Made by a program: the position numbers and the translations under genes. Shown here piece after piece: positions 52,002-60,456 of a stretch of DNA of 64,000 bases. The stretch comes from Alphaproteobacteria bacterium. Its GTDB lineage: Bacteria > Pseudomonadota > Alphaproteobacteria > ATCC43930 > CGMCC-115725. The notes under the pieces were generated by a model, which worked only from the letters and a program-made list of their open reading frames with translations, made no database searches and had not been told where the DNA came from. Positions within the stretch are counted from its first letter, which is position 1; each line of letters begins with the position of its first letter. The stretch lies in NCBI GenBank assembly GCA_021325525.1, contig JAJPHB010000024.1:29486-93485 (forward strand). Reading direction: 5' to 3'.

Positions 52002-52229
52002 TCAGCGGCGGTCGCGAACGCAATGGCCTCTGATCCAGTGGCCGTTCCTCGCGCGATGGCCGCGGACATAATGCGCGTGGCGGCCGCAGCGCCGTCCCGC
52101 CGCCTGCAAGACATCCGGAGACATTCGAGCGGCGATAGCCGGCGCTCGCGGCGCGGCGCTGACGGCGCAAGCGCTCGCCGCCGGCATCGCGGCGGCAACC
52201 GCGGCAAGAATGAGGAGGGCAAAGCGCAT
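52002..52229 (-). CDS. Small secreted hypothetical protein, 75 residues
   Basis: A signal peptide (about 1-25, 'LLILAAVAAAMPAASACA') is followed by a short His/Arg/Gly-rich mature part with 'GHWIRGHCVRDRR'. Small His/Trp/Gly-repeat exported proteins of this style are frequent in Rhizobiales. The function is unknown. The start codon has a GGCGGGAAG purine stretch directly before it. Confidence 0.5.
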   Translation of the reverse strand: MRFALLILAAVAAAMPAASACAVSAAPRAPAIAARMSPDVLQAAGRRCGRHAHYVRGHRARNGHWIRGHCVRDRR

Positions 52230-52393
52230 CTTCCCGCCCTAACGCCGGCCTTCGCGACTCCGATCCCAGACGCGCCCGCAAGAGGCGCGATGCTCCTGCT
52301 CGGCGCGGTAACGGTCATAGGCTTCACCACGGCGGGGGGATGCCGTTTCCATCGCCGCCCTATGACCTCTCGCGGGAGAGAGGAGGCGCTATC

Positions 52394-52495
52394 ATGGCCG
52401 ATTGGCAGAACGGCGACAGCCCCTGGTATTGGCTGACGATCGCGGCCTTCGTTCTCGGCGTCGCCATGGCGGGAACCGCGGTCCTCATCCAATAG
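52394..52495 (+). CDS. Tiny single-pass membrane protein, 33 residues
   Basis: ATG 52394 opens a 33-residue frame, 'MADWQNGDSPWYWLTIAAF' and on to 'GTAVLIQ'. It has one clear transmembrane helix (about 14-32) and a Trp-rich interface. A GAGAGGAGG ribosome-binding site lies about 8 bases upstream. It is too short for most gene finders. The function is unknown. Confidence 0.55.
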   Translation: MADWQNGDSPWYWLTIAAFVLGVAMAGTAVLIQ

Positions 52496-52526
52496 CGATC
52501 CCGCCTCATTGCGCGCGGGTCGCCCT

Positions 52527-53822
52527 CTACTTCGAGAGGTGCGCCGTGATGACCGCCTGCTCGAAGAGCGCCGTCAGCGCCGCCGAGATGTCGCCGCCCG
52601 ACTGCACCTCGAAATAGAGCCCCGGCGAGGCGCAGGTCTGCAAGGTCGGCCCGATCTGGCTCTGGAATGAGGCGATGTGCTGGTTGTACCAGGCATTCGT
52701 CGGCAGCGGCAGATAGCTCGTATAGAGCACGGCGATGCGAATGCCGCGATCCTTGATCGTCTTGCACCGCGCCGGATCCATGAGCTGCTCCTTGCGGACG
52801 CCGCCCGCCATCTCGTCCTCGACGCCGTCGGTGACGAAGAACAGCACCTCCTGTGGCGTGTCGCCGGCGGCGTTGGTGCCGTTGCCGGGCGCCGGCATCA
52901 CGGCGTTGATGCGCGTCATGGCGTTGTCGTAATCGGTGTCGGCGTCCTGGTTGTTGACGCTCGAGGTCAGCCAGTTGTTGTGGTCGACCTCGAGCATCGT
53001 GATTGTGCCGGCGGCATTCCGCGCCAGGGTCAGGCTCGAAGTCAGGCTCTGGATGGTGTTGAAGCCGACATCGAAGGTGTAAATCGCCATCTGGTACTGC
53101 GCGCCGTTCGAGGTCGCGGCTTGCTGCGCCGTCGTCATGAGGTCCTGCGCCGCCTGCCGCAGCAGATCGATGCGCAAGGTGACGCCCAGCTGGCGCGCCA
53201 GCGCGTAATTGTCGATGCCGCCGGGATTGCCGAGATTGTCGGCGGCGGGATTCTTCTGATGGCAGCCGAAGGCGCAGCCGCCCTGGTGCGGCGTGTGCGC
53301 GACCATCGTATTGATGCCGGCGGGCGTCGCGGCGATCGCCATCGACGGCGAATCGTCGAGCAGCAGGTAGAAATCGATATTGGGCGCGGCCGAGGCCGTC
53401 GCCTGCGAGCTGCCGGAGATGGCGATGCTCGGCTTGCCGAGGACGCCCATGAAGGCGTTTTTCGAGGCCGCGTTGTAGCTGACCGTGATCGTGCGCTTGA
53501 CCTTGGTGCCGTTGGTGGTGTCGCTGGCGGTGACCTTGACGCTCTTCGCGTCATAGGTGATGCCGGAGACGGCGCTAGCCTGAGCGTTGAAGGTGTCGGT
53601 GGCGACGGCGATCGCCGCCGCGTCGCTCTGCGTCAGCAGCGAGGGGCGAAGCGCGGCGAGGGCCGCCGCATCGGCATCGGCATTGAGCTGGTCCTCGCGC
53701 ACCACGGCCGAGGTGTAGTCGATGCCCATGCCGATGAGGAAGACGAGCGCCGCCGCCGTGAAGGCGAAGGCGACGGCGATGTTGCCCCTCTTGCCGTGCA
53801 GAAGGCGACGAAGCAGAGCCAT
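52527..53822 (-). CDS. TadG-like pilus assembly protein with von Willebrand factor A domain
   Basis: A 431-residue protein. The N terminus has the Tad pseudopilin-like motif 'LLHGKRGNIAVAFAFTAAALVFLIGMGIDYTS' (in parts: 'KRGNIAVAFAF', 'LIGMGIDYTS'), marking a TadE/F/G class membrane anchor. A vWA domain follows with a MIDAS-like 'LLLDDSPSM' and 'VLFFVTDGVED'. It is exported to the periplasm or surface as part of a tight-adherence pilus. No cpaA-F or flp genes are in the window. It is divergent from two TadE-type genes. Confidence 0.85.
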   Translation of the reverse strand: MALLRRLLHGKRGNIAVAFAFTAAALVFLIGMGIDYTSAVVREDQLNADADAAALAALRPSLLTQSDAAAIAVATDTFNAQASAVSGITYDAKSVKVTASDTTNGTKVKRTITVSYNAASKNAFMGVLGKPSIAISGSSQATASAAPNIDFYLLLDDSPSMAIAATPAGINTMVAHTPHQGGCAFGCHQKNPAADNLGNPGGIDNYALARQLGVTLRIDLLRQAAQDLMTTAQQAATSNGAQYQMAIYTFDVGFNTIQSLTSSLTLARNAAGTITMLEVDHNNWLTSSVNNQDADTDYDNAMTRINAVMPAPGNGTNAAGDTPQEVLFFVTDGVEDEMAGGVRKEQLMDPARCKTIKDRGIRIAVLYTSYLPLPTNAWYNQHIASFQSQIGPTLQTCASPGLYFEVQSGGDISAALTALFEQAVITAHLSK

Positions 53823-53862
53823 GGCCCTCTCCCGCGCAGTGAAGATGGCGCGGATCGTCAGT

Positions 53863-53892
53863 CGAGTATCGTTACCAGGAAGTAAATACTCG
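53863..53892. promoter_or_regulatory. Inverted repeat in the tadG leader
   Basis: CGAGTAT (53863-53869) and ATACTCG (53886-53892) are perfect 7-base inverted repeats 16 bases apart, 41 bases upstream of the tadG-like ATG. They lie in an unusually AT-rich divergent region (53823-54035). It could be an operator or a leader hairpin. Confidence 0.4.
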
Positions 53893-54035
53893 TATTCTAT
53901 CATCAATCATGCGGGTAAAATCTTCTACTTTTCATATAACGGCGGGCGACGCGTCTGTAATAGTATGAAGCGTGGGTCGTCACAGGAAATATTGCCGCTT
54001 TATTGTCTAAAAGTCGTCGGACACGGAATCCACCG

Positions 54036-54605
54036 ATGCTTCACCTGAAGACCATTTCTGGAGCGGGCGCGGGGCGGAGCGCCGCCGCCGCGTGGCGCCG
54101 GCTGATGCGGTGCCGCGCCGGCTCGGCCGCCGCGGAGTTCGGCATTCTTCTCGTGCCGTTCCTCGGCCTTGCCTTCCTCATCCTCAACACGGCGCTGGTC
54201 TTCTTCGCGCAGCAGACGCTGCAGACGGCGACGACGCAGGCGGCGCGGCTCATCATGACGGGGCAGGCGCAAGGCATGAGCGCCGCGCAGTTCAAGCAGG
54301 CGGTCTGCGCCGACGCCACCGCGCTCTTCGACTGCGGCGGCATCTATGTCAACGTCCAGACCTACTCCTCTTTCTCCGCGATCGCGCCGCCGAACCCGAT
54401 CAAGAACGGCAATCTCGACACCTCCGGCATGGGGTTCAGCCCGGGCGTCTCCGGCGACATCGAGGTCGTCCAGGTCTTCTACAAATGGCCGCTTTTCGCG
54501 ACCCTGCTCGGCTACAATTTCGCCAATCTCAGCGGCAACAACGATCTCCTCGTCGGCACCGCGGCCTTCCGCAACGAACCCTTCTCGCAGGGGCTGGGGT
54601 CGTGA
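54036..54605 (+). CDS. TadE-like pilus protein
   Basis: A 189-residue minor pilin-like protein. A positively charged N terminus leads into 'RAGSAAAEFGILLVPFLGLAFLILNTALVFF' (seen as 'GSAAAEFGILLVPFL'), the TadE hydrophobic segment with its conserved Glu. A periplasmic domain follows. It is probably cleaved by a prepilin peptidase encoded elsewhere. ATG 54036; the stop overlaps the next gene. Confidence 0.85.
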   Translation: MLHLKTISGAGAGRSAAAAWRRLMRCRAGSAAAEFGILLVPFLGLAFLILNTALVFFAQQTLQTATTQAARLIMTGQAQGMSAAQFKQAVCADATALFDCGGIYVNVQTYSSFSAIAPPNPIKNGNLDTSGMGFSPGVSGDIEVVQVFYKWPLFATLLGYNFANLSGNNDLLVGTAAFRNEPFSQGLGS

Positions 54606-55162
54606 CCGTGACGGCCGTTCTTCGCCGCCTGCGCCGCGCGGCGGGGCGCCCGCTCGGCGATCGCCGCGGCGTCGCCGCGGTCGAGTTCGCCCTCATCCTG
54701 CCGCTGATGGTCCTGCTCTTTCTCGGCGGCGTCGAGATTTCGCAGGCGATCGCCATCCAGCGCATGACGTCGCTCTCGGCGAGCACCGTCGCCAATCTGG
54801 TGACGCAATACGCGTCGATCAGCGACAGCCAGACGATGCCCGATATTCTCAACGCGTCCTCAGCGGTGCTGACGCCTTACCCCGTCGCCAACGCCGTCGT
54901 GCGGGTGAGCTGCATCACGGTCGATGCCACCGGCAAGGCGACAGTCACCTGGAGCCGCGCCCTCCACGGCGCCGCTCTGGCGGCGGGATCGGCGATGCAG
55001 CTGCCGGCGGCGCTGGCGACGCCCAACACCTCGCTCATCCTCGGCGAGACCCGCTACGCCTTCAATCCGATCCTCGACTACATCAATGTCGGGACGATCA
55101 CCCTGTCGTCCTCGGTCTATATGTTCCCGCGCTCCTCCTCGGGCACCGTCACGCTGACGTGA
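54602..55162 (+). CDS. Second TadE/TadF-like pilus protein
   Basis: A 186-residue protein with the same architecture: 'DRRGVAAVEFALILPLMVLLFLGG' (the 'VAAVEFALILP' prepilin-like motif with Glu) and a periplasmic domain with two cysteine-poor beta-rich halves. GTG 54602 overlaps the upstream stop (GTGA). With tadG and the other tadE it makes a minimal minor-pilin set. Confidence 0.85.
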   Translation: MTVTAVLRRLRRAAGRPLGDRRGVAAVEFALILPLMVLLFLGGVEISQAIAIQRMTSLSASTVANLVTQYASISDSQTMPDILNASSAVLTPYPVANAVVRVSCITVDATGKATVTWSRALHGAALAAGSAMQLPAALATPNTSLILGETRYAFNPILDYINVGTITLSSSVYMFPRSSSGTVTLT

Positions 55163-55227
55163 GGCGCGCGGCTCTCGCCGATCGCCGTCATGGCGCTCGA
55201 GCGGCTTCGCGCGGAACAGGAAGGAGA

Positions 55228-56093
55228 TCATCCTTCCGCGCACATCTCCGCCTGCCCGGCGCGGGATGCCGCAAGCCCGCTCGCGACGAGGCCGCATACA
55301 AGCGCACGCTCGACATCTCCCGGCAAGTCGGCAGCCGAGCTCGGACGCTGCTCGGCGGCGATGCGAAGCGAGGCGGCGGCGCCGATCATGTCGCCGCGTG
55401 CGGCGAGCAGGTGGCCCAGGTGAAAATGCGCGGCGGTATGGTCGAAGTCCAAGGCGAGGGCGCGGCGCAGCTCTGCTTCCGCCTCGGCATCCCGATCCTG
55501 GCCGCGCAGCGCGACGCCTAATCCCGCATGGGCCTCGGCAAGAGCGTCGTCGATGGTGATGACCGAGCGAGCACGCGACCATCGCTCGGGGCAGACAAGC
55601 CGAAGCAGGCGAGGATTGTCGGGCAGAAATCGAGCACGGTCGCGCCTTGGAGGACGGCGTCGCGCGCGATCGCCGGGCCGGAGCCGATGAGAATGCCGCG
55701 CCCGGGCGCGATTCCGCGCATCGCCGCCGCTCCGCCTCGGGAGGGCGGCGGCGAGGCCATGCCTTGCCGCGTTGCCGGCGCCACGATCAGCACGGTTGCG
55801 TCCGGTCGCGCGAGATCGGCCAGCCGGCCGATCGCCGTATCGAGAATGCGATAGGCGCCGTTGCGTGCGGCGTCCGCCGCCTGGGCTTCGGCTCCGTCCG
55901 CCCGATGCGGCGCCCGGATCGCGCGGTCCGCTTCCGCGAGCAGCGCGTAGCGCACGGCCAGCAAATCCCACGGCTCGGCGGCGGCGAGATGCGTCGCGGC
56001 GGCATGAACGGTCGCGGCGCGCGCGAGAGGCCACGACGCGAAGCTCGCGCCGAAGGGGATGGCGAAATCTTCGTCGAGCAGGATCCCCCACGC
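55228..56093 (-). pseudogene. Truncated, frameshifted alkaline phosphatase-superfamily/TPR gene
   Basis: The upstream frame (from about 56093, just after a TAG) reads 'PFGASFASWPLARAATVHAA', 'DLLAVRYALLAEADRAIR' and 'GATVLDFCPTILACFGL', the end of a phosphodiesterase/alkaline phosphatase domain. After about 55567 the continuation is in another frame: 'SVITIDDALAEAHAGLGVAL' and 'RRALALDFDHTAAHFHLGHLLA', a TPR tail that ends at 55228. The N-terminal catalytic half is missing. One frameshift plus the 5' truncation indicate a dead gene. Confidence 0.7.
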
Positions 56094-56134
56094 CTAGATC
56101 TGCGCCGACAATATCACATCGCGACGAGCGACTG

Positions 56135-56605
56135 GTGAGCAGCGCAGGCACAGCGGCGGTCGAACCCGGTGTCGCAGTCCGCCGCGCCGCCGACGGCGAG
56201 GCCCGCGCCTGCCGGCTCATGATGCCCGAAGTCTTCGGGCCGGCATTCGCCCCCGACCTGTGGGTCGCCATCGATCGCGAGACCTCGCTCATCGTCGGCG
56301 CCGCCGCCGTCGCGTGGCGACCGCTTTCGAAACCGCCCGGCTTCCCGGTTCAGGTCCACGTTCCCGCGCCGCTGCGCCGGCGCGGTATCGGGCGGGCGCT
56401 CGTCGAAGCCGTTGCAGAGTCCTGCTCGGGAAGCGCCGCCTGCCTCCACGCTTGGACCGGGGTCCGCGCGGGCGGTCCCGCCGCGCCGACTTTGCCGGCA
56501 CGAACACGGGAACGCAAGCCGGGGGTGGGGCGGCGTCAAATATCGAAGCGCATCTCCGACTGTGCGGCAGGCGCGGCTCTCGCCGGCGGTGGCCCCGCGC
56601 GCTAA
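56135..56605 (+). pseudogene. GNAT acetyltransferase remnant with aberrant C terminus
   Basis: From GTG 56135 the frame gives 'GVAVRRAADGEARACRLMMPE' and the acetyl-CoA loop 'RRRGIGRALVEAVAE', clearly GNAT. After 'HAWTGVRAGG' the sequence becomes Arg/Pro/Gly-rich and unlike the fold, and no other frame restores it. A corrupted C terminus is therefore likely. It lies back to back with the phosphatase remnant. Confidence 0.5.
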
Positions 56606-56641
56606 GCTCGCTGCCCGGGGGCTCCGAGCGGAGAGCGCGAC

Positions 56642-57157
56642 ATGACGGACAGCTATTTCCTCACCCTCGCCCGCTACAACGCCTGGGCTAACCGGCGCCT
56701 CTACGAGGCCTGCGCGCAGCTGCCGGAGGCCGAGTACATGAAGCCGCGGCCGGCCTTCTTCGGCTCGCTCCACGGCGCGCTGAACCATATCCTCGTCGCC
56801 GACCGCATCTGGCTCGCGCGCATCGAGCACAAGCCCAACCCGAAGCTGACCCTCGACCAGATCCTCTATGGCGACCTCGTGGCGCTGCGCGTCGCGCGCG
56901 AGGCCGAGGACGAGCACATCGTGAACCTCGTCTCGGGCCTTGCCGAGCGCTCGCTCGATCAGCCCTTGGCCTATGCGACGACCTCGGGAACGCGCCAGCA
57001 GACGCCGCTCCGTTACGTCCTCGGCCATTTCTTCAACCACCAGACGCATCACCGCGGCCAGGCCCATGGCCTCCTCTCGCAAACCGCAGTGGCGCCGCCG
57101 CCCCTCGACCTCATCTACTTCCTCCGCCAGCCGGGCAGCGCAGCAGCAGCCGGTTGA
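56642..57157 (+). CDS. DinB-family putative metal-dependent protein
   Basis: A 171-residue four-helix-bundle protein. The likely metal-binding His residues are in 'LNHILVADRIW' and 'GHFFNHQTHHRGQ', the DinB signature. DinB/YfiT-like proteins include thiol-dependent transferases and hydrolases; the exact reaction is unknown. Its 3' end overlaps the convergent methyltransferase gene by 47 bases. Confidence 0.88.
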   Translation: MTDSYFLTLARYNAWANRRLYEACAQLPEAEYMKPRPAFFGSLHGALNHILVADRIWLARIEHKPNPKLTLDQILYGDLVALRVAREAEDEHIVNLVSGLAERSLDQPLAYATTSGTRQQTPLRYVLGHFFNHQTHHRGQAHGLLSQTAVAPPPLDLIYFLRQPGSAAAAG

Positions 57158-58355
57158 CGCCGTTCATCACGGCGTAGAGCGCGTCGAACTGCGCCTTGAA
57201 GGCGGGCCAGTCCGGCCGTCCCGGCAGGGCAGCGCGAATCTCTTCGAGGCTGCGCCGTCCATCGCAGCGCGCGAGAATGGCGGCGGCGAGCGGCGGCAGC
57301 GGGAAGGAGACGGGAACGCCGCCGAACTCGGCATCGAGCGCGCCGCCCGCCGGCATGCCCCGGGCGAGCGCGCCGCCATCGATGTCGCGCAGCACCGGGA
57401 CGGTCCCGGGCTCGTCCGGGCGGGCGACGGAATCGTCGGCGCGCGACGCCTTCACCGCGTAGAGGACATGGTTCTTGAGGCTGCCGCACAGCTCCTCGGC
57501 GAAGGCGGCGCGCGCCGGCGGATCGAGGGCGGCCGCCATGCGCCGCAGCGCCGGGTCGCGCAGATAGCTCGCCGGCTCGTAGCGCAGCGGCTCGATGAAG
57601 GTGACGAGGCGGAGGCCGGCGCCGGCGAGAAGGTCCAGCACCTCGCCGACGCGATAGGCGCGGTCGCGGCTGTGCAGCAGCAGGTCGTAGAGCCCGGCCT
57701 CGCTCGACAGATGGTCGGAGAGGAGCGGATTGCGCTTCAGCCAATTGCTCGCCGGCAGGTCGCGCAGAAGGCGGCGCGCGAGCGCCAGCTTCTCGCCGTC
57801 GGGCGCGTCGGCGCAGAGGCGGCGCAGCATCGCCTGCACCGGATAGACGCCGGTGCGGCCGAGCTCGCCATAGAGCATGAGGCCGATGCCGCCCTCCTCC
57901 TCGAGCGCGGCGGCGAGCGCCGCGAGGCCCGCCGCCGGCTTGGCGAGATGATGGAGGACGCCGCAGCAATCGATGTAGTCGAAGGGGCCGAGCGCCGGCG
58001 CGTCGTGAAGCGAGCCGGTGAGGAAGCGGATATTGCCGAGGCCGCGCGCCCTGGCGCGGGCCTCGGCGATGCGCCGGGCGGCGGCGGAGAGATCGAGATA
58101 GACGACCTCGCCGGGGCAGGCGCGGTCGGCGAGGCCCTGCGCCAGCATGACGGCGCCGTCGCCGGTGCCGCCGCCGGCGACGAGGGCGCGGAAAGGCCGC
58201 GACCAGTCGCGCCGTCCGGCGAAGATGTAGTGGTCGATCTCGAGCGGATGCGAGGGCGAGCCGGTGACGAGCCGCCGCGCCTCGTCCTTGGGATCGCGCG
58301 CCGGATAGGGAAAGGCCTCGTATTGCGCGCGGACCTTGTCGTCGGGATCAGGCAT
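57111..58355 (-). CDS. Class I SAM-dependent methyltransferase with C-terminal extension
   Basis: A 414-residue protein. It opens 'VRAQYEAFPYPARDPKDE', a motif of 'YxxxPYP' methyltransferases. The SAM-binding motif I is 'ALVAGGGTGDGAVML' at about 57-71, with 'DYIDCCGVLHHLAKP' further on. The last 130 residues form an extra domain with 'LEEIRAALPGRPDWPAFKAQF', resembling a HTH/PqqD-like tail used in protein or tRNA-related methyltransferases. The substrate is unknown. Confidence 0.8.
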   Translation of the reverse strand: MPDPDDKVRAQYEAFPYPARDPKDEARRLVTGSPSHPLEIDHYIFAGRRDWSRPFRALVAGGGTGDGAVMLAQGLADRACPGEVVYLDLSAAARRIAEARARARGLGNIRFLTGSLHDAPALGPFDYIDCCGVLHHLAKPAAGLAALAAALEEEGGIGLMLYGELGRTGVYPVQAMLRRLCADAPDGEKLALARRLLRDLPASNWLKRNPLLSDHLSSEAGLYDLLLHSRDRAYRVGEVLDLLAGAGLRLVTFIEPLRYEPASYLRDPALRRMAAALDPPARAAFAEELCGSLKNHVLYAVKASRADDSVARPDEPGTVPVLRDIDGGALARGMPAGGALDAEFGGVPVSFPLPPLAAAILARCDGRRSLEEIRAALPGRPDWPAFKAQFDALYAVMNGVNRLLLRCPAGGGSR

Positions 58356-58376
58356 CGGGTGCGAGTGTCAGCTTTT

Positions 58377-58530
58377 CGCCACAAGGGCGCCAAGGACACG
58401 AAGGGAACCCATGTCCCGCGCAAAGCGCGGCGTTCCGCGGTGAGGATCGAGCATTGCATCCCCGCCTCATCATCTTCGGACGCTGCGCGTCAAAGGAACT
58501 TCGTGTCCTTGGTGCCTTCGTGGTGACCCT
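58377..58530. repeat. Inverted pair of 'CACGAAG..CAAGGACACGAAG' repeats
   Basis: The left copy at about 58377-58409 (CACAAGGGCGCCAAGGACACG) and the right copy at 58498-58530 (CTTCGTGTCCTTGGTGCC) are inverted with about 90 bases between. They lie upstream of the methyltransferase and at the end of the quinone oxidoreductase. Similar elements are scattered in many proteobacterial genomes. Confidence 0.65.
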
Positions 58531-58531
58531 T

Positions 58532-59515
58532 TCAACTCCGCCCCGTCGTCAGCACGACCTTGCCCGTCGAGCGGCGGGTCGTGAGGGCGCGCAGCGCCTC
58601 GGCGACCTCGGCGAGGTCGTAGCGCTCGGAGACATGCGGCTTCAGCTTGCCGGCGGTGAACCAGGCGAGGAGCTGCTCATAGGAGCGACGCAGGGCGTCC
58701 GGCCGCCGCTTGCGGTAGGAGCCCCAATAGAAACCGATGACATCGCAATTCTTGACGAGAAGGATATTCGCCGGAATTTGCGGCACGCGGCCGCCGGCGA
58801 AGCCGATGACGAGGATGCGGCCCTCCCAGGCGATGGCGCGGAGGCTCGCATCGAAGGCATCGCCGCCGACCGGATCGTAGACGACGTCGGCGCCGCGTCC
58901 CTCGGTCAGTTCGCGGACGCGGTCGCGGATGCTCTCTTGCGCATAATCGACGAGATGGTCGGCGCCATGCGCCTTGGCGATGGCGAGCTTCTCGGCGCTG
59001 CCGGCGGTGGCGATGACGGTCGCCCCCATCGCCTTGCCGATCTCGACCGCGGTGAGGCCGACGCCGCCCGCGGCGCCATGGACGAGCAGCGTCTCGCCGG
59101 GCCTGAGCCGCGCCCGCCACTCGAGCGCGCCATGCGAGGTGCCGTAGGCGACCGGGAAGCCGGCGGCGGTCACGTAATCCATGGCGTCGGGGAGGAGCGT
59201 CAGGCTGGCCGCCGGCAGCACCGCCTCGTCGGCATAGCCGCCAGCCTCCATGGTGCCGAGGACGCGCGCACCGGGCGTGAGCCCGGTCACATCGGCGGCG
59301 ACCTCCAGGACCTCGCCGGCGATTTCGAGGCCCGGCGTGAAGGGGAAGGGCGGCCTCTCCTGGTAGCGGCCGGCGATCATCAGCGTGTCGGCGAAATTGA
59401 CGCCGGCGGCATGGACGGCGACCCGCGCCGTGCCCGGCCGCAGCGCCGGCGGCACGACGCTCTCGACGACGAGGCTCTCGGGCGGTCCGAAGGCTTTGCA
59501 GAGGACGGCTCTCAT
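58532..59515 (-). CDS. Zinc-independent NADPH:quinone oxidoreductase (MDR superfamily)
   Basis: A 327-residue medium-chain dehydrogenase/reductase. An N-terminal GroES-like domain is followed by a Rossmann domain with 'VHGAAGGVGLTAVEIGKAMG' (about 146-165), then 'GADHLVDY' and 'VYDPVGGDAF'. No structural zinc cysteines are seen, which fits the quinone oxidoreductase branch. It reduces quinones or enones with NADPH. The exact substrate is unknown. Confidence 0.88.
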   Translation of the reverse strand: MRAVLCKAFGPPESLVVESVVPPALRPGTARVAVHAAGVNFADTLMIAGRYQERPPFPFTPGLEIAGEVLEVAADVTGLTPGARVLGTMEAGGYADEAVLPAASLTLLPDAMDYVTAAGFPVAYGTSHGALEWRARLRPGETLLVHGAAGGVGLTAVEIGKAMGATVIATAGSAEKLAIAKAHGADHLVDYAQESIRDRVRELTEGRGADVVYDPVGGDAFDASLRAIAWEGRILVIGFAGGRVPQIPANILLVKNCDVIGFYWGSYRKRRPDALRRSYEQLLAWFTAGKLKPHVSERYDLAEVAEALRALTTRRSTGKVVLTTGRS

Positions 59516-59526
59516 CGGCGGCGACT

Positions 59527-59626
59527 ACTCCCCTCCCAAACTCTCCCACGCCCCCTCCCAAACCCACCCCCGCTTGCGGGGGAGGGCAGGGAGGGGGTCG
59601 GGGGGAGAGGGCAGGGTGAGGGGGGA
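59527..59626. repeat. GC-rich hairpin repeat upstream of the quinone oxidoreductase gene
   Basis: Several partial copies of the family lie here. The clearest is a hairpin CCCCCGC-TTG-CGGGGG at 59567-59582, followed by 'GGGCAGGGTGAGGGGG'. The family also occurs at 14853, 38541, 43505 and 63172. Confidence 0.65.
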
Positions 59627-59775
59627 TTGCCGCGGCAGAGGCGGATGCACACGAATTCGACAGAGGCAATCATGGCGGCAACACCTTGCCGGGCTTGCCC
59701 TGACGTTGCAAGACTTCGCCGCAGAGCATCTTGCCGCGCTTGGCAGCGCCCGGCGCGCTTTAGTATGGTAGCGCC

Positions 59776-60381
59776 ATGCATCGCATCGTGATCGTTCCGG
59801 CGCTGGGAGCCGCCCTCGTCCTGGCGCTCTCCGCACAGCCGAACGCCGCGAGCCGCCAGCCGAAGCAGCCGGCGATCGCGCACCATCTCGCCGCGCAGAC
59901 GGCGGCGCCGGCGCAGGCGCAGCCGGCCGAATCGCAGCCCAAGCGCCTCGGCGAATCGCAGGGCTGGGCCGCCTACAGCGCGCCCGAGAAGGGCGGCGAG
60001 ATCTGCTACATCGTCGGCCAGCCGGCGAAGAGCGAGCCGGCCAACGCCAAGCGCGATCCCATCCACCTTCTCGTCACCCACAACACCGCCGACAAGACGG
60101 CCAACGTCGTGAGCTTCGTCGCCGGCTACGCCTTCAAGGAAGGCAGCGATGCCGAGCTCGACATCGGCGGCAAGAAATTCGATCTCTTCACCAAGGGCGA
60201 CACCGCCTGGGCGCGCGACGCCGCCACCGACAAGGCGATCGTCGAGGCGATGCTGAAGGGCAAGCAGGCGGTGATCAAGGGCAGCTCGTCCCGCGGCACG
60301 GCCACCACCGACACCTATGCGCTTGCCGGCTTCACGCAAGCGGTCGGCCTTATCGACAAGGCGTGCAACGTCAAGCGCTGA
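59776..60381 (+). CDS. Invasion-associated locus B (IalB) family protein
   Basis: A 201-residue exported protein. It has a signal peptide (1-25), an Ala/Gln/Pro-rich linker, then an IalB domain with 'GWAAYSAPEKGGEICYIVG', 'VSFVAGYAFKEGSDAELDIGG' (in part) and 'AVIKGSSSRGTATTDTY'. Two cysteines (in 'GEICYI' and 'DKACNVKR') probably pair. IalB-type proteins are periplasmic or outer-membrane proteins of Rhizobiales; the role is unknown. It is 75 bases upstream of uppP. Confidence 0.85.
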   Translation: MHRIVIVPALGAALVLALSAQPNAASRQPKQPAIAHHLAAQTAAPAQAQPAESQPKRLGESQGWAAYSAPEKGGEICYIVGQPAKSEPANAKRDPIHLLVTHNTADKTANVVSFVAGYAFKEGSDAELDIGGKKFDLFTKGDTAWARDAATDKAIVEAMLKGKQAVIKGSSSRGTATTDTYALAGFTQAVGLIDKACNVKR

Positions 60382-60456
60382 CCCTTCTCCGCCGCCCCGA
60401 GGCCCGCTCTTCCGCGCTTGCCGGCTGCCGCCGGCCCGATTCTCCCCAGGAGCACG

